64,000 nucleotides of DNA from the NCBI RefSeq assembly GCF_000746085.1, contig NZ_KN050805.1, positions 1 through 64,000 of the forward strand. Direction: 5' to 3'. The notes beneath the pieces were generated by a model that was given only the letters and a program-made list of their open reading frames with translations, was not told the origin of the DNA and searched no databases. Source of the DNA: Methylocapsa aurea. Lineage in GTDB: Bacteria; Pseudomonadota; Alphaproteobacteria; Rhizobiales; Beijerinckiaceae. Shown here piece by piece: positions 29,538 to 39,709 of the stretch. The position numbers and the translations under genes were made by a program. Numbering within the stretch: position 1 is the stretch's first letter; every line of letters begins with the position of its first letter.

Positions 29538-30284
29538 ATGTGGAAATCGCGTTTGTTTGGAGCAACGGCCGCGCCGACGCGCCCCTTCATTCCCGATGGG
29601 GTGCGCGTATATGCCATCGGTGATGTTCATGGCAGGGCCGATTTGCTGGATCAGTTGCTCGTCCGGATCGACGAAGACCTCAAAGAGCACCCCATAGCCA
29701 ATGCCATTCACATCTTTCTCGGCGATTATATCGATCGCGGACCCGACTCGGCAGGCGTCCTGGATCGCCTGATCAGACGCGGGCAAACCCATCAAACGCT
29801 TTGCCTGAAGGGCAATCACGAGATCTATCTATTGGAGTTTCTCGAAAACCCGTCCATCCTTGGAATTTGGGGGCAATACGGAGCTTTGACGACCCTGCTG
29901 TCTTATGGTCTAAAGCCAAGCTTGAAAGCAGATTTAGGCGAGCAGACTGAACTCGCAGCAACGCTCAGCCAAACCATACCCCACAGCCACGTTCAATTTC
30001 TCACCGGGCTCCCAGTGTCCTTCACCTGCGGCGATTACTTCTTTGTTCACGCAGGCGTCCATCCAAATGCGCCGCTGGCGAACCAGCGGGAGGACGATCT
30101 GCTCTGGATCAGGGACGATTTTTTGTGCCATGAAGAGCCCTTCGAAAAGGTGATCGTTCATGGCCATACGCCCGTCAGGGAGCCGGATGTTCGAGCAAAC
30201 CGCATTAACATCGACACCGGCGCCTATGCAACCGGGCGCCTGACTTGTTTGAAGCTTGAGCGCGACGAAATCGGATTCATTTGA
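29538..30284 (+). CDS. PPP-type metallophosphatase (serine/threonine phosphatase-like)
   Basis: Calcineurin-like phosphoesterase of the bacterial PPP group. Metal and active-site motifs are complete: GDVHGR at residues 28-33, GDYIDRGP, GNHE, and later HGHTP with DTGAY. 248 residues. Could dephosphorylate proteins or dinucleotide polyphosphates. The ATG giving MWKSRLFG is chosen; upstream codons look non-coding. No partner kinase is next to it. Confidence 0.87.
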   Translation: MWKSRLFGATAAPTRPFIPDGVRVYAIGDVHGRADLLDQLLVRIDEDLKEHPIANAIHIFLGDYIDRGPDSAGVLDRLIRRGQTHQTLCLKGNHEIYLLEFLENPSILGIWGQYGALTTLLSYGLKPSLKADLGEQTELAATLSQTIPHSHVQFLTGLPVSFTCGDYFFVHAGVHPNAPLANQREDDLLWIRDDFLCHEEPFEKVIVHGHTPVREPDVRANRINIDTGAYATGRLTCLKLERDEIGFI

Positions 30285-30389
30285 TGAACGTATAAAGGTC
30301 CCAATTCGCCAAGGTTGAATTTGATGGATTCTTCTGTCGAGACTCTGTCGCCATTTCGTCATTAAAAGCCCCTGCGCAGGAAAAGATCG

Positions 30390-31142
30390 ATGCACTCTGG
30401 TCTTCCCTCCACCGCCTCCCCATCGTTTCGGCGCGGGCCAAGTCCCGCCGCCTCAGCCTCGCCGGTGAAGACGCGCCTGGGACTGTTCGCTTTTGGCGCA
30501 ATCCTCGCCCTTTCCGGCTGCTGGCTTCTGCTGCCGGAGCTTATTCAACCCAAGACGATCGGCCTTCCGCAGGATGCCGCCGGGGCTGCGGCCGCGAGCG
30601 CCCACAAATCCGAGGCGCTGCTGGCGGCGCGAATCGGGGCGATCAGGGGCGATCTTTGGGCCGCGGCCGCCTTCACCGATTCGAGCCTTTTGTGGCTGGA
30701 CCGCGCGGCGCTGCTCGACCGCGCCAATGCGGGCAGGATCGCGCGCGCGCGCTCCAACGCCGAGTCGGCCTTGGCGCTGGCGCCGATCAATGGCGAGGCA
30801 TGGCTTTTCCTGGCCGCGCTGCCTTCCGATGCGCCGAGCGGCGCCGAGGGCAACGTCGCCGCGCTTCTGCAAATGTCCTATTTCACCGCGCCGAACGATT
30901 TGACCCTCGCCGAACTGCGCCTCGCGCGCGTGGCGACCTCCAGCGCGCTCGCGGATAAGGACATCCAGGAATTCATCAAGAACGACATTCGGCGGATCCT
31001 GGCCTACCGGCCGCACCTTAAATCCGCGATCATCGCCGCTTATCGCAACGCCTGGCCGCAGAACCGGCCTCTTTTGGAAGGTCTCGCGGCCGATGTGGAT
31101 CCCGCCTTCGCACAATCGCTGCGCTCCGCCTCGCAGAAGTAG
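30390..31142 (+). CDS. membrane-anchored protein of unknown function
   Basis: A 250-residue protein with an N-terminal hydrophobic segment (LGLFAFGAILALSGCWLLL) after a basic, Pro/Ser-rich stretch. LSGC resembles a lipobox, but the hydrophobic run continues past the Cys, so a membrane anchor is as likely. The rest is an Ala-rich helical domain with TPR-like spacing (ARARSNAESALALAPINGEAWLFLAAL). It lies 67 bases before icd in the same direction. No function assigned. Confidence 0.65.
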   Translation: MHSGLPSTASPSFRRGPSPAASASPVKTRLGLFAFGAILALSGCWLLLPELIQPKTIGLPQDAAGAAAASAHKSEALLAARIGAIRGDLWAAAAFTDSSLLWLDRAALLDRANAGRIARARSNAESALALAPINGEAWLFLAALPSDAPSGAEGNVAALLQMSYFTAPNDLTLAELRLARVATSSALADKDIQEFIKNDIRRILAYRPHLKSAIIAAYRNAWPQNRPLLEGLAADVDPAFAQSLRSASQK

Positions 31143-31209
31143 GACGAAGCGCGCCTCCCTCTAACGCCCATCCCAAATCGATCCCGCCGTAGCCGAAAAG
31201 GTCGCAACG

Positions 31210-32421
31210 ATGAACAAGATCAAGGTCGCCAATCCCGTCGTCGAACTCGATGGCGACGAGATGACCAGGATCATCTGGCGCCACATCCGCGACAAGCTCA
31301 TTCATCCCTACCTCGACATCGATCTCGAATATTACGATCTGTCCATCGAAAACCGGGACGCGACCGGCGACCAAGTAACCGTCGACGCCGCCAACGCGAT
31401 CAAGAAACAAGGCGTCGGCGTCAAATGCGCGACCATCACCCCCGATGAAGCGCGGGTGGAAGAGTTCAAGCTGAAGCGCATGTGGAAGTCGCCGAACGGC
31501 ACGATCCGAAACATTCTTGGCGGCGTGATCTTCCGCGAACCGATCATCTGCCGGAATGTTCCTCGCCTCGTTCCGGGTTGGACCTCCCCAATTGTCATTG
31601 GCCGTCATGCTTTCGGCGACCAATATAGCGCGACCGATTTCAAGGTTCCTGGCAAGGGCCGCCTGACCGTCCGCTTCGAAGGCGAAGATGGAACGGTCAT
31701 CGAAAAGGAAATCTTCAAATACCCCGGTTCCGGCGTCGCTTTATCAATGTATAATGTTGATGAATCCATTCGAGATTTCGCCCGCGCCTCTATGAACTAC
31801 GGGCTCAACCGCAAATACCCAGTCTATCTGTCGACGAAAAACACGATCCTCAAGGCCTATGACGGCCGGTTCAAGGATCTGTTCCAGGAAATCTACGAGG
31901 CCGAATTCGAAGCCGCCTTCGTCGCGGCCGGGATTGCCTACCAGCATCGCCTCATCGACGACATGGTGGCGTCTTCGCTCAAATGGTCTGGCGGCTATGT
32001 CTGGGCTTGCAAGAACTACGACGGCGACGTTCAGTCCGACACCGTGGCGCAGGGCTTCGGCTCGCTCGGTCTGATGACGTCCGTGCTGATGAGCCCGGAC
32101 GGCAGAACCGTCGAAGCCGAGGCCGCGCATGGCACGGTGACGCGCCACTTCCGCGAGCATCAGAAAGGCAAGGAAACCTCAACCAATTCGATCGCCTCGA
32201 TTTTCGCCTGGACGCGCGGCCTCGCGCATCGGGCCAAGCTCGACGGCAATCCCGACCTCGCCAAATTCGCCCAGACCCTCGAAACCGTCTGCGTCGCGAC
32301 CGTCGAGGCGGGCTTCATGACCAAGGACCTTGCCCTCCTCGTCGGCGCCGACCAGCCTTGGCTCTCGACGACCGGATTTCTCGATAAGATCGACGAGAAT
32401 TTGCGCAACGCCATGGCTTAA
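31210..32421 (+). CDS. icd: NADP-dependent isocitrate dehydrogenase
   Basis: TCA-cycle enzyme converting isocitrate to 2-oxoglutarate. The 403-residue length and sequence match the eukaryote-like homodimeric IDH common in Hyphomicrobiales. Visible: [13 protein letters not shown], the substrate loop [45 protein letters not shown] with metal ligands, and [17 protein letters not shown] with the NADP-preference region. A mosaic repeat follows. Confidence 0.96.
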   Translation: MNKIKVANPVVELDGDEMTRIIWRHIRDKLIHPYLDIDLEYYDLSIENRDATGDQVTVDAANAIKKQGVGVKCATITPDEARVEEFKLKRMWKSPNGTIRNILGGVIFREPIICRNVPRLVPGWTSPIVIGRHAFGDQYSATDFKVPGKGRLTVRFEGEDGTVIEKEIFKYPGSGVALSMYNVDESIRDFARASMNYGLNRKYPVYLSTKNTILKAYDGRFKDLFQEIYEAEFEAAFVAAGIAYQHRLIDDMVASSLKWSGGYVWACKNYDGDVQSDTVAQGFGSLGLMTSVLMSPDGRTVEAEAAHGTVTRHFREHQKGKETSTNSIASIFAWTRGLAHRAKLDGNPDLAKFAQTLETVCVATVEAGFMTKDLALLVGADQPWLSTTGFLDKIDENLRNAMA

Positions 32422-32454
32422 GGCGCCGCCCCAGCGCTGCGCTCTTGGACGCCA

Positions 32455-32567
32455 AGAGCATATTCCGAACGGATTGGTTCAATCTGTTCGACGAGAATAT
32501 GCTCAGACTCTTTAACACTGGAGCGATTTCTGATCGATCGAATGACTCCCTTCGATCGGAAAGCGCT
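32455..32567. repeat. mosaic intergenic repeat, second GCATATTC copy
   Basis: Ends GAGCATATTC and GAATATGCTC, followed by the same tail (CAGACTCTTTAACACTGGAG and beyond) as the element at about 19.7 kb. The inner stem carries extra bases near the right arm that break the perfect pairing of the first copy. Confidence 0.85.
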
Positions 32568-32925
32568 GCGTCATTGTCGGCGTCCTGCGACGGCGCAGGC
32601 ACCCTCGCGCCCGGGCAAACCGGAACGATCGCGCGCTCGGGCCGATGAAACGGCAAGTAAAAGCACTGGTCCCGCACGGCGTTTCGACGATGAGGAAACG
32701 CAGGCCGAGCCCATCCAATAGGAAAGTGCTTGAACCCCAATCAAAAATGGAATGCGGCCCTTCCAGCACGCGCCACTTGCTTCGATGCGAAAGCTGGACC
32801 CGAAAGCTCGTTTAGGCGTTACAGAGTGGATGCGCTCGGCCGCCGCCTATTGTTCGTCCCGTGATTGTATAAAGGCGAGGCTGTGGTTATAAGGGCATCG
32901 ATTTAGGGTTTGGGGAGACTCGCAA
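32568..32925. other. gene-free stretch before dksA
   Basis: No supported gene. The part from about 32850 probably holds the dksA promoter. Confidence 0.35.
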
Positions 32926-33345
32926 GTGCCTGCCGAACTGATCGAAGATAATTATAGACCGTCGGAAGACGAGCCATTCATGAACGATCGCCAACGCGAT
33001 TATTTTCGTCGCAAATTAATTGGCTGGAAGGAAGATATTTTACGCGAGAGCCGCGAAACACTGGCGATCCTGCAAAGCGAGAATGAAAACCATCCGGATC
33101 TGGCCGATCGCGCCTCTTCCGAAACTGACAGAGCCATTGAATTACGGGCGCGCGACCGCCAGCGCAAGCTAATTGCAAAGATCGAGGCGGCCCTCGGGCG
33201 ACTCGACGATGGCACCTATGGCTATTGCGAGGAAACCGGCGACCCGATTGCATTGAAACGTCTCGACGCCAGGCCGATTGCAACCCTGTCGGTCGAGGCG
33301 CAGGAGCGCCATGAAAGGCGCGAGCGCGTCTACCGCGACAGCTAG
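32926..33345 (+). CDS. dksA: DksA-type RNA polymerase-binding regulator with one zinc-finger Cys
   Basis: Acts with ppGpp on RNA polymerase to adjust rRNA, amino-acid and stress promoters. Coiled-coil region around residues 20-90 (MNDRQRDYFRRKLIGWKEDI... and ETDRAIELRARDRQRKLI), then GTYGYCEETGDPIALKRLDARPIATL. Of the four zinc-finger cysteines only Cys101 remains; the others are Thr, Ser and Ala. This C-T-S-A pattern is known in alphaproteobacterial DksA, for example Rhodobacter sphaeroides. Start is GTG with GGGGAG upstream. The TAG stop is the first part of a mosaic repeat. Confidence 0.92.
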   Translation: MPAELIEDNYRPSEDEPFMNDRQRDYFRRKLIGWKEDILRESRETLAILQSENENHPDLADRASSETDRAIELRARDRQRKLIAKIEAALGRLDDGTYGYCEETGDPIALKRLDARPIATLSVEAQERHERRERVYRDS

Positions 33346-33516
33346 AGCGCCTCCCGATCAGGTGAAATCATCTGATCGAACAGGAATCGCTTAGATTTCA
33401 AAGGGTTGAAGCATGTTCTGATCGAAAAAGGCGGTCAACTTTTTTAAGAACATGCTCTCGAAGCGCTTCCCGATCAGGTGGAATCATCTGATCGGGAAGG
33501 AGCCGCTCCGATGCTC
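33343..33516. repeat. compound mosaic repeat after dksA
   Basis: Contains three modules: a box with GATCAGGTGAAATCATCTGATC, the GAGCATG-type hairpin (GCATGTTCTGATCGAAAA...AAGAACATGCTCT), and a second copy of the first box. It starts in the dksA stop codon and ends just before the stop codon of the convergent fliO-like gene. Confidence 0.88.
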
Positions 33517-33528
33517 AGGTCCCGCCGG

Positions 33529-34641
33529 TCATTTGCCAGGCCCGCGGCCTAGGAGCTTCGCCATTTCCTCCTCGAGCGAATCGATCGGATCCCTTACTGG
33601 AGCGGCCGCGGCGCCCTCAAGCGGCTCGGCGCCGATCACGCTTGCGGCGGGGGCCGGCTCGGGCAACGGGGACTTGCTTTGCGGCTCGGCCTCGACCTCG
33701 GCCTTTAACTCGGGGACCTTAGGCTCAGCGAGCTTTGGCTCGGCAGCCTTTAACTCGATTTGAGCGGCATCGGGTGAAACAGGCGCAGGTTCCGATGTGG
33801 GCGCCGGCGTGGAAGCACGCGCTGTGGGGGGAGCGGCCGGCGTCGGCTCGCTAATCGGCGCTGGCGCTTCGGCGCCGATCGGCGGCGCAGTTGGTTTGGC
33901 GGCTGCGTCAGCGGCAAGTTGGCGCGGCGGCGAAGGCCGCAGAAATGGGGTCGCCAGCGGAGCGCGTGGAAACCCGCTTGATGGATTTGCGCCGCCATCT
34001 GGTTTTTGGGGGAAATCGGAGCGTCCAAACGATGGCTCGCGCTGAGGCGACGCGCGTTGCGGCAGCGGCGGCGATGCCGGCGGAGCGCGCCTTGGAGGCA
34101 ATGGAAAAACCGGGGGCCTCGGCGCTGGCGCGACGACCGTCGGCGCGGAAGGCGCCTCGTCAAAGGCCGCCGCCGGCGTCAGCTCGGCGTCAGGCTCCGG
34201 CGCGGTGGGGAATGGCGTCTTGCGCTGCGGCTGGCTTACCGGCTGCGGCGGCCGAGGCGCATCAAACTCGGATGGCCAAGCCCCCCCGGCCAGCCCCTGC
34301 GCCGCCTCTCTTGGCTCCTTGTCGCGCATCCTGCCCTCGCGGATTTCCGCGCGAATGATTTCCGATTCGATCACAAGGTCGTTGGGGCCGCCAATCATGA
34401 TGAGATGTTCGACATTGTCGCGTCGGACGATCACGAGCTGGCGCTGCCGGTCCAGATCAAAGGCGTCGACAATTCCAAGGCGCGGCAACCGCGCCCTGCC
34501 GTTTCTCGGCATCCTCAGCCGGTGGCCGACGGCGAGCCGAAAAATCAATAAGATAAGGGCGACGGCCACCAGTAAAGCAATCGCCGCGGCGATAAACATC
34601 AAAGGCTTGTTCTCGAAAATGTTGTCGCTCAAGGCCAGCAT
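33529..34641 (-). CDS. FliO-like membrane protein with a long Pro/Ala-rich tail
   Basis: A 370-residue protein. One N-terminal membrane helix (residues 15-36) and a FliO-like domain: RNGRARLPRLGIVDAFDLDRQRQLVIVRRDNVEHLIMIGGPNDLVIE. The remaining 250 residues are Pro/Ala/Glu-rich and probably disordered. FliO helps assemble the flagellar export gate, but no flagellar genes are near, and homologues next to dksA are common in non-motile relatives, so a flagellar role is doubtful. Confidence 0.78.
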   Translation of the reverse strand: MLALSDNIFENKPLMFIAAAIALLVAVALILLIFRLAVGHRLRMPRNGRARLPRLGIVDAFDLDRQRQLVIVRRDNVEHLIMIGGPNDLVIESEIIRAEIREGRMRDKEPREAAQGLAGGAWPSEFDAPRPPQPVSQPQRKTPFPTAPEPDAELTPAAAFDEAPSAPTVVAPAPRPPVFPLPPRRAPPASPPLPQRASPQREPSFGRSDFPQKPDGGANPSSGFPRAPLATPFLRPSPPRQLAADAAAKPTAPPIGAEAPAPISEPTPAAPPTARASTPAPTSEPAPVSPDAAQIELKAAEPKLAEPKVPELKAEVEAEPQSKSPLPEPAPAASVIGAEPLEGAAAAPVRDPIDSLEEEMAKLLGRGPGK

Positions 34642-34999
34642 TGCGGCGGCTCACCTAAAAAATGCAGATCGCCCCGCAAACTCCTTCGCAGCCCAATCAG
34701 CCACACGGAGGGAAGCGAGCCAATGGTTACCGCAATTCATCAAAAAATAGAACCCGCTCAATTCAGCTCGGGCGACGAGAGCATTTCCCATCAGCGGAGC
34801 CGTTTCGCGTGCGGCCGTGATGCGGGTGACGCGGGCCCCAACCAAATTGGGACAGGATTTACAGTTCCTGCTGCGGCGATCCCGACCCGGGGTCAGCTAT
34901 CGATATGTTGGCTGCACTCCAACCCATCGACCCATTTCCTCCCGGGGCGACGCGCGCCCCAGGCTCGCATTGTCCTGGCCCTTGCGGCCCGCCCCGGCC
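34642..34999. other. gene-free stretch upstream of the FliO-like gene
   Basis: Presumably the promoter region of the leftward fliO-like gene. Frames here have no ribosome site or recognisable product. Confidence 0.35.
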
Positions 35000-35266
35000 T
35001 CACCTGCCGGGAGTCGAGAAATTCCCAGGGCCCTCGGGATGCATCGGGCTTGCGCCAAGTCCCATGCGCCCGCGAGTTCCGGATTCATCGTAACGGTATC
35101 GGTCCCAGGCATCGACCGATCGGCCTTCGGCAAGCCAACCCGGCGGCGGATACGGCGGCGTTGGATAGCCGTAATAACCCTGTGGCGGATTCGTCTGCGC
35201 AAGCAATGCGCCGGAACCTGCGGCCAAGGCCATCGCCGCGACGACCAGTCTAATCGAAGGCTTCAT
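35000..35266 (-). CDS. small secreted Pro/Tyr-rich protein
   Basis: An 88-residue protein with a signal peptide (hydrophobic run ending SGALLAQ), then QGYYGYPTPPYPPPGW and a C-terminal RGRMGLGASPMHPEGPGNFS. No known domain. GGAGAGGATGGAA precedes the ATG, which is strong support. The C-terminal half looks conserved rather than random, but I do not recognise a family. Confidence 0.6.
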   Translation of the reverse strand: MKPSIRLVVAAMALAAGSGALLAQTNPPQGYYGYPTPPYPPPGWLAEGRSVDAWDRYRYDESGTRGRMGLGASPMHPEGPGNFSTPGR

Positions 35267-35842
35267 TCCATCCTCTCCTCAAAGTCAGCGCACGCCGTTT
35301 GCGCGCGCGCGGCGCTCCTTCCTCCAACCTGCCGGGGCTCGAGAAGTTCCATTTGGCGTTGGAGATAAGCTGAATCTTTGCCTGCGCGAAGTCTTCGACG
35401 CGACGGCATTTTCGCCTTGGCCTCCATAAACGCGGCCGGCCTAAGAATGGTGGGCGAAGACGTGGCGAAGCGCTTGCCGTTCGAGGGCCGCAATCCACAA
35501 GCCGTTCGAGGGCGGCCACTGGTCAGGATTGCAAAGAGAGCCCGTGCGCCGCATGCTGCGGAAGCGGCGCGCCTCGATCGCGGCCCGCCGGCCTTGCAAA
35601 GCCGGAAAAGACTTTCCTCCAGCCGACCCGCGCCGGGACAGCCTCGGCCAGGGTCAAGATGATCCGACCAGGGCGCGCCAGCCGGCTTGGAGCGCCTCCC
35701 GATCAGACGGAATCATCTGATCGAACAGGAGTCGCTTAGATTCAAGAAGTTAGAACATGTTCTGATCGAAAAATTCGATCAACTTTTTCGGAACATGCTC
35801 TAGAACGATGCGCTACCCTTCGCTATCCCCGGGTGAAACATA
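35267..35842. other. gap before cckA
   Basis: No gene supported; a mosaic repeat fills 35690-35803. The cckA promoter should lie here. I saw no clear CtrA box (TTAA-N7-TTAA). Confidence 0.35.
35690..35803. repeat. mosaic intergenic repeat before cckA
   Basis: Same order as the first two modules after dksA: the box with CCGATCAGACGGAATCATC, a linker with CGCTTAGATTCAAG, then the hairpin with arms GAACATGTTCTG-type and CGGAACATGCTC. It ends about 40 bases before the cckA start. Confidence 0.88.
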
Positions 35843-38356
35843 ATGAGCGACCAGCCGATTCCCGCGACGCTCGACCGGACCGAACGGGCCGGCAGTCCCG
35901 GCCTCGTTCTCATGTTCGCCCTCTTTCTAGCGGGCGCCGCGGCCGCCTTTTCCCTGTTGCCGAAAGAAGAGGCCGGCACTCTTGTGATCGTCCTGCTGGC
36001 GCTTCTGGCCATTGTCGGCATTTTCGCCTTGTTCGCCTTCGCGGTCGGGATTCTTCAATTTTCCGGCCAATCCTCGAAAAACGACGTTACGAAGGTGATC
36101 TGCGACGGCAATCCGGAAGGCCTGATCGCAACCGATAGCGCAAGCAAGATCATCTACGCCAACGAAACCTACATGAATTTGTCCGGCGCCCATGATCCCG
36201 CGGGCCTGCGGGCGGTGGAGCGGCTGTTTTCCGGCGCTCCTGACGTATCGGAAGCCGTCTACCGCCTCGCCCAGGCCGCCCGCGACGGCAAGCGCAATAT
36301 CGAGGAAGTGCGCCTGTCTCCGCCTCTGTGCGGCGAAGGGCGGGTTGGATGGTACAAAATCAAAGTCCGGCCGCTGACCTTCGCAGGAGCGAGGCGGGCG
36401 ACCCTTTGGACCGTCGCCGACGTCACCCGCGAACGCGAACGGCAAGAAAATGTCTTCCAGGAACTGCAGCACGCCATCGATTTTCTCGACTACGCCCCGG
36501 CTGGGTTTTTCTCCTGCGATCGGCGCGGCGCGGTTTCCTACATGAATGCGACCCTGGCGGCCTGGCTCGATTACGACCTGGCCCAAGTTGGCTCCGGCGG
36601 CCTCCAGCTCGCCGATTTCGTGGCCGGCGACGGGGCCTCGCTGCTCGCCTCGATCGCTGGCGGCTCCGGCGAAGTGCGCACCGAGCAATATGACATCGAC
36701 CTGAAACGCCGCAGCGGCCAAAGCCTGCCCGTGCGCATTCTCCACCGCGTCGCTTTCGGCCAGGATGGCGCCCCGGGAGCCTCCCGCACCCTCGTTCTCA
36801 ACCGCGCCCCTGGCGAAGAGCCGGCGGAAGATTTGCGCGCCGCCGAGGTGCGCTTCGCGCGGGTCTTCAACTCGACGCCGATGGCCATCGCCATAATCGA
36901 CAATGCCGGCAAGATCGCCCGCTCCAACGCGGCCTTCGCGCGACTCATGCCGGAAGCTTTGAAGAATCTCGAAGGCGCCGCCAGCCGCTCGATCTACGCC
37001 GGCATTCTCGACCGCGACCGCGGCGTGCTCGAAACCGCGCTTGCCGCCGCCGCCCAGTCGAAGACTGATATTCCCCCGATCGACGTCGGACTTGCGGGAG
37101 AGGGCGAACGTTCGGCCAGGCTGTTCATCTCCGCGTCGGACGAGCGCGACGGCGCCGGCGCGACGATTTATGCGCTTGACACGACGGAACAGCGCACGTT
37201 GCAGAATAATTTCGCGCAATCGCAGAAAATGCAGGCCATCGGGCAGCTCGCAGGCGGGGTCGCGCATGATTTCAACAATGTCCTGACCGCGATCATTGGC
37301 TATTCGGACCTTCTCCTCGCCAATCATCGGCCGACCGATCCCTCCTTTCGCGACATCATGCAAATCAAGCAGAACGCAAATCGGGCCGCCGGGCTGGTGC
37401 GTCAGCTGCTCGCCTTTTCGCGCCGCCAGACGCTTCGGCCCCAGGTGTTGCAACTGGGCGACGTGCTCTCCGACCTGCAAATGCTGATGCGCCGGCTCGT
37501 CGGCGAGAAGATCGACCTCGACTTGCGCCACGGCCGCGACCTGTGGCTCGTCAAGGCCGACCTGAACCAATTCGAGCAGGTCATCGTCAATCTGATCGTC
37601 AATGCCCGCGACGCCATGCCCGACGGCGGCAGGATCCTTTTGCGAACCCGCAACGTCGCCGCGGCCGAATGCGCCGAATTCAACGAAAAGTCTCTGATTT
37701 CAGCCGATTACGTCGCCATTGAAGTCGAGGATTTCGGCCATGGCATCGCGCCGGAAGTGAAAGACAAGATCTTTGAACCGTTCTTCACCACAAAGGAGGT
37801 CGGCAAGGGAACCGGCCTTGGCCTCGCCATGGTCTATGGCATCGTGAAACAGACCGGCGGCTATGTGTTTTGCGCCAGCGCGCTTGGCAAAGGGACGACC
37901 TTCTCGATCTTACTTCCACGCTATGTCGCCGACGAAACCGACGCGCCGCCTTTGAGCGAACCGGCGAAGGCGCCCGCCGCCGATCTGACCGGCCATGGCA
38001 CGATTCTCCTGGTCGAAGACGAGGAGGCGGTGCGCGCATTCGGCGCCAGAGCCCTCGCCTCGCGCGGCTACACGGTGCTGCAGGCCGCCTCGGGTCTTGA
38101 AGCCTTGGAAATCGTCGAACAGAACGAGGGAAAAATCGATCTCGTCGTCTCGGACGTGGTGATGCCGGAAATGGATGGCCCGACGATGTTTGGCGAATTG
38201 CGCAAACGCGGCGTCAAGGCGAAGGTCATTTTTGTTTCCGGCTATGCCGAGGAGGCCTTCGCCAAGAATCTCCCCGAGGGCGAGGATTTCGGCTTTCTAC
38301 CGAAACCCTTCTCCCTGAAGCAGTTGATCGAGGCGGTCAAAGGCCGAACGGATTGA
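35843..38356 (+). CDS. cckA: hybrid histidine kinase CckA
   Basis: Cell-cycle kinase that feeds phosphate through ChpT to CtrA. Two membrane helices (about residues 22-41 and 47-68), a PAS series to about residue 440, a HisKA domain with phospho-acceptor His475 in [22 protein letters not shown], an ATPase domain with Asn587 in [10 protein letters not shown] and [13 protein letters not shown], and a receiver domain with Asp771 in [14 protein letters not shown]. Domain order and H-box match CckA of alphaproteobacteria. 837 residues, full length; single gene. Confidence 0.95.
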   Translation: MSDQPIPATLDRTERAGSPGLVLMFALFLAGAAAAFSLLPKEEAGTLVIVLLALLAIVGIFALFAFAVGILQFSGQSSKNDVTKVICDGNPEGLIATDSASKIIYANETYMNLSGAHDPAGLRAVERLFSGAPDVSEAVYRLAQAARDGKRNIEEVRLSPPLCGEGRVGWYKIKVRPLTFAGARRATLWTVADVTRERERQENVFQELQHAIDFLDYAPAGFFSCDRRGAVSYMNATLAAWLDYDLAQVGSGGLQLADFVAGDGASLLASIAGGSGEVRTEQYDIDLKRRSGQSLPVRILHRVAFGQDGAPGASRTLVLNRAPGEEPAEDLRAAEVRFARVFNSTPMAIAIIDNAGKIARSNAAFARLMPEALKNLEGAASRSIYAGILDRDRGVLETALAAAAQSKTDIPPIDVGLAGEGERSARLFISASDERDGAGATIYALDTTEQRTLQNNFAQSQKMQAIGQLAGGVAHDFNNVLTAIIGYSDLLLANHRPTDPSFRDIMQIKQNANRAAGLVRQLLAFSRRQTLRPQVLQLGDVLSDLQMLMRRLVGEKIDLDLRHGRDLWLVKADLNQFEQVIVNLIVNARDAMPDGGRILLRTRNVAAAECAEFNEKSLISADYVAIEVEDFGHGIAPEVKDKIFEPFFTTKEVGKGTGLGLAMVYGIVKQTGGYVFCASALGKGTTFSILLPRYVADETDAPPLSEPAKAPAADLTGHGTILLVEDEEAVRAFGARALASRGYTVLQAASGLEALEIVEQNEGKIDLVVSDVVMPEMDGPTMFGELRKRGVKAKVIFVSGYAEEAFAKNLPEGEDFGFLPKPFSLKQLIEAVKGRTD

Positions 38357-38403
38357 GCCCGCTCCAGGGGATCTTTGTCCTGAGGGCTGCTTTCAAGTCC
38401 GAT

Positions 38404-38493
38404 AGAGCCATCTCATCGGGAAGCCTCGGATTCAAAAGGGTTGGAGCATGTCAGAATCGAAAAAGGTCGATCACTTTTTTCGTAACATGCTCC
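38404..38493. repeat. mosaic intergenic repeat after cckA
   Basis: The GAGCATG hairpin (GAGCATGTCAGAATCG...CATGCTCC) is preceded by a degenerate first box and the GATTCAAAAGGGTTG linker. It sits downstream of cckA and may end its transcript. Confidence 0.75.
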
Positions 38494-38541
38494 AAGAACG
38501 TCATCTCCGGGCTGCTTCGGACATGACCCTGGGTCCCCCCA

Positions 38542-38856
38542 TTATTCGATGCCCGCTTCATGGTTGCGGATGTTCCAGGCCTTGCGGAAGCGCTCTGAAA
38601 TTTCGACGCGATCGGTGAGCGGATCGCGCGCGGCCGCCAGAGCGCCGCGCACGACGGAGGCCTCCTCAGCGGTCAGAGCGACCGGACCCGCCATATGCGT
38701 GGCGTTGGGAAGCGTAAACAGTATAGCTTCGCGATTGGGATGTGTCTTGACTTCGACGATCTTGTCGGCGACCGGCCTGCCGCCGACGCAGACATTGCCC
38801 CCGATGACTTCGACCTTGCGGCCGTCGGATGTGTTTCTAATGAATGTCGTTTGCAT
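38542..38856 (-). CDS. conserved small protein of unknown function
   Basis: A 104-residue soluble protein beginning MQTTFIRNTSDGRKVEVIGG, with mixed strand and helix content, no signal peptide and no known domain. GAAG lies close to the ATG. It follows the TPR protein gene in the same direction with about 107 bases between. The reading frame looks like protein rather than chance. Confidence 0.6.
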   Translation of the reverse strand: MQTTFIRNTSDGRKVEVIGGNVCVGGRPVADKIVEVKTHPNREAILFTLPNATHMAGPVALTAEEASVVRGALAAARDPLTDRVEISERFRKAWNIRNHEAGIE

Positions 38857-38963
38857 CTTCTTCGCTACTCATGCTTGGTTGATCGTCAACTTCATCATCA
38901 GCTCGACGGATCGAGACATTTTCCATAAGTCACAATCGAGCCGCAACGCAATCTCTTTCCAGT

Positions 38964-39470
38964 TCAGCCGACCCCCGCCGCCAAGGCGGCGATGACGGTT
39001 CCGCCGACGGTCTCCATCGCGCCCAATTCAGCAATTTTGTCGAGATAGCGCTGCGACATCGCCTGTTCATCGCGGCGCAGATGAATGAAGGCCAAAGCCT
39101 TCAAAGTATACAGACCGAAATGGCCGGGACTATTCACGTCGGACGGTATTTGGCCGAGCTCCCAGCGCGTCCAATCCGGATCGAGCCCCGCCTGGCGCGC
39201 CGCCTCGGCAAGGCCAGCGTGGGCGATGGCCAGCGCCTCGTCCAGATTGCCCTGATAAGTGTGGATTTTATAAAGACAGAGATAAGTCGGCAGGGCGTCG
39301 GGCGCCAGCGCCAGCGCTTCGCGAAAAGCGAGGTCTGCGCCTGCCTTATCATGTCGGTAAAGCGACACGCCACGCTGCAAAATCTCATTCACTTCGGGCA
39401 GGACATCGCCGAAATCGATGAGATCATCCCTTATCGTTCGAATCTTGATCGGTTGGTTCATTTCAGCCAT
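38964..39470 (-). CDS. TPR-repeat protein
   Basis: A soluble protein of about 168 residues. The middle (QRGVSLYRHDKAGADLAFREALALAPDALPTYLCLYKIHTYQGNLDEALAIAHAGLAEAARQ) carries two TPR-like units, and FGLYTLKALAFIHLRRDEQAM a third. Probably a protein-binding adaptor. It is divergent from recA, with a LexA box between, so it might share SOS control. Start uncertain between ATGs at 39470 and 39461. Confidence 0.7.
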   Translation of the reverse strand: MAEMNQPIKIRTIRDDLIDFGDVLPEVNEILQRGVSLYRHDKAGADLAFREALALAPDALPTYLCLYKIHTYQGNLDEALAIAHAGLAEAARQAGLDPDWTRWELGQIPSDVNSPGHFGLYTLKALAFIHLRRDEQAMSQRYLDKIAELGAMETVGGTVIAALAAGVG

Positions 39471-39605
39471 GCGCGGCAAGTGCACTCTGGAGATCGGACG
39501 GAATATCAAAACTCAAGCAATTTATATGCCTTCCCGCGGCCAAAGCTCACGGAAAACGCCGCGATTCACCATATTTCGAAATCAACTTCGCCCTACCCCC
39601 ATTGA

Positions 39606-39620
39606 GAACATAAAAAGAAC
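39606..39620 (+). promoter_or_regulatory. LexA (SOS) box upstream of recA
   Basis: GAAC-N7-GAAC (GAACATAAAAAGAAC), exactly the direct-repeat operator of alphaproteobacterial LexA. A third GAAC lies ten bases further on. It stands 90 bases before the recA start and 136 bases before the divergent TPR gene. Confidence 0.85.
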
Positions 39621-39709
39621 TTGCGGGTAAGAACAAACTGCGTACATTTAACTTCATCGCAGCTCACGTTGCACTCGATGCCCGCCTCATGCCAGAAGGA
39701 ATGAAACCA

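Noticed and set aside
35927-37570. Long open frame opposite cckA
   Set aside because: Antisense shadow; all CckA motifs are intact on the other strand.
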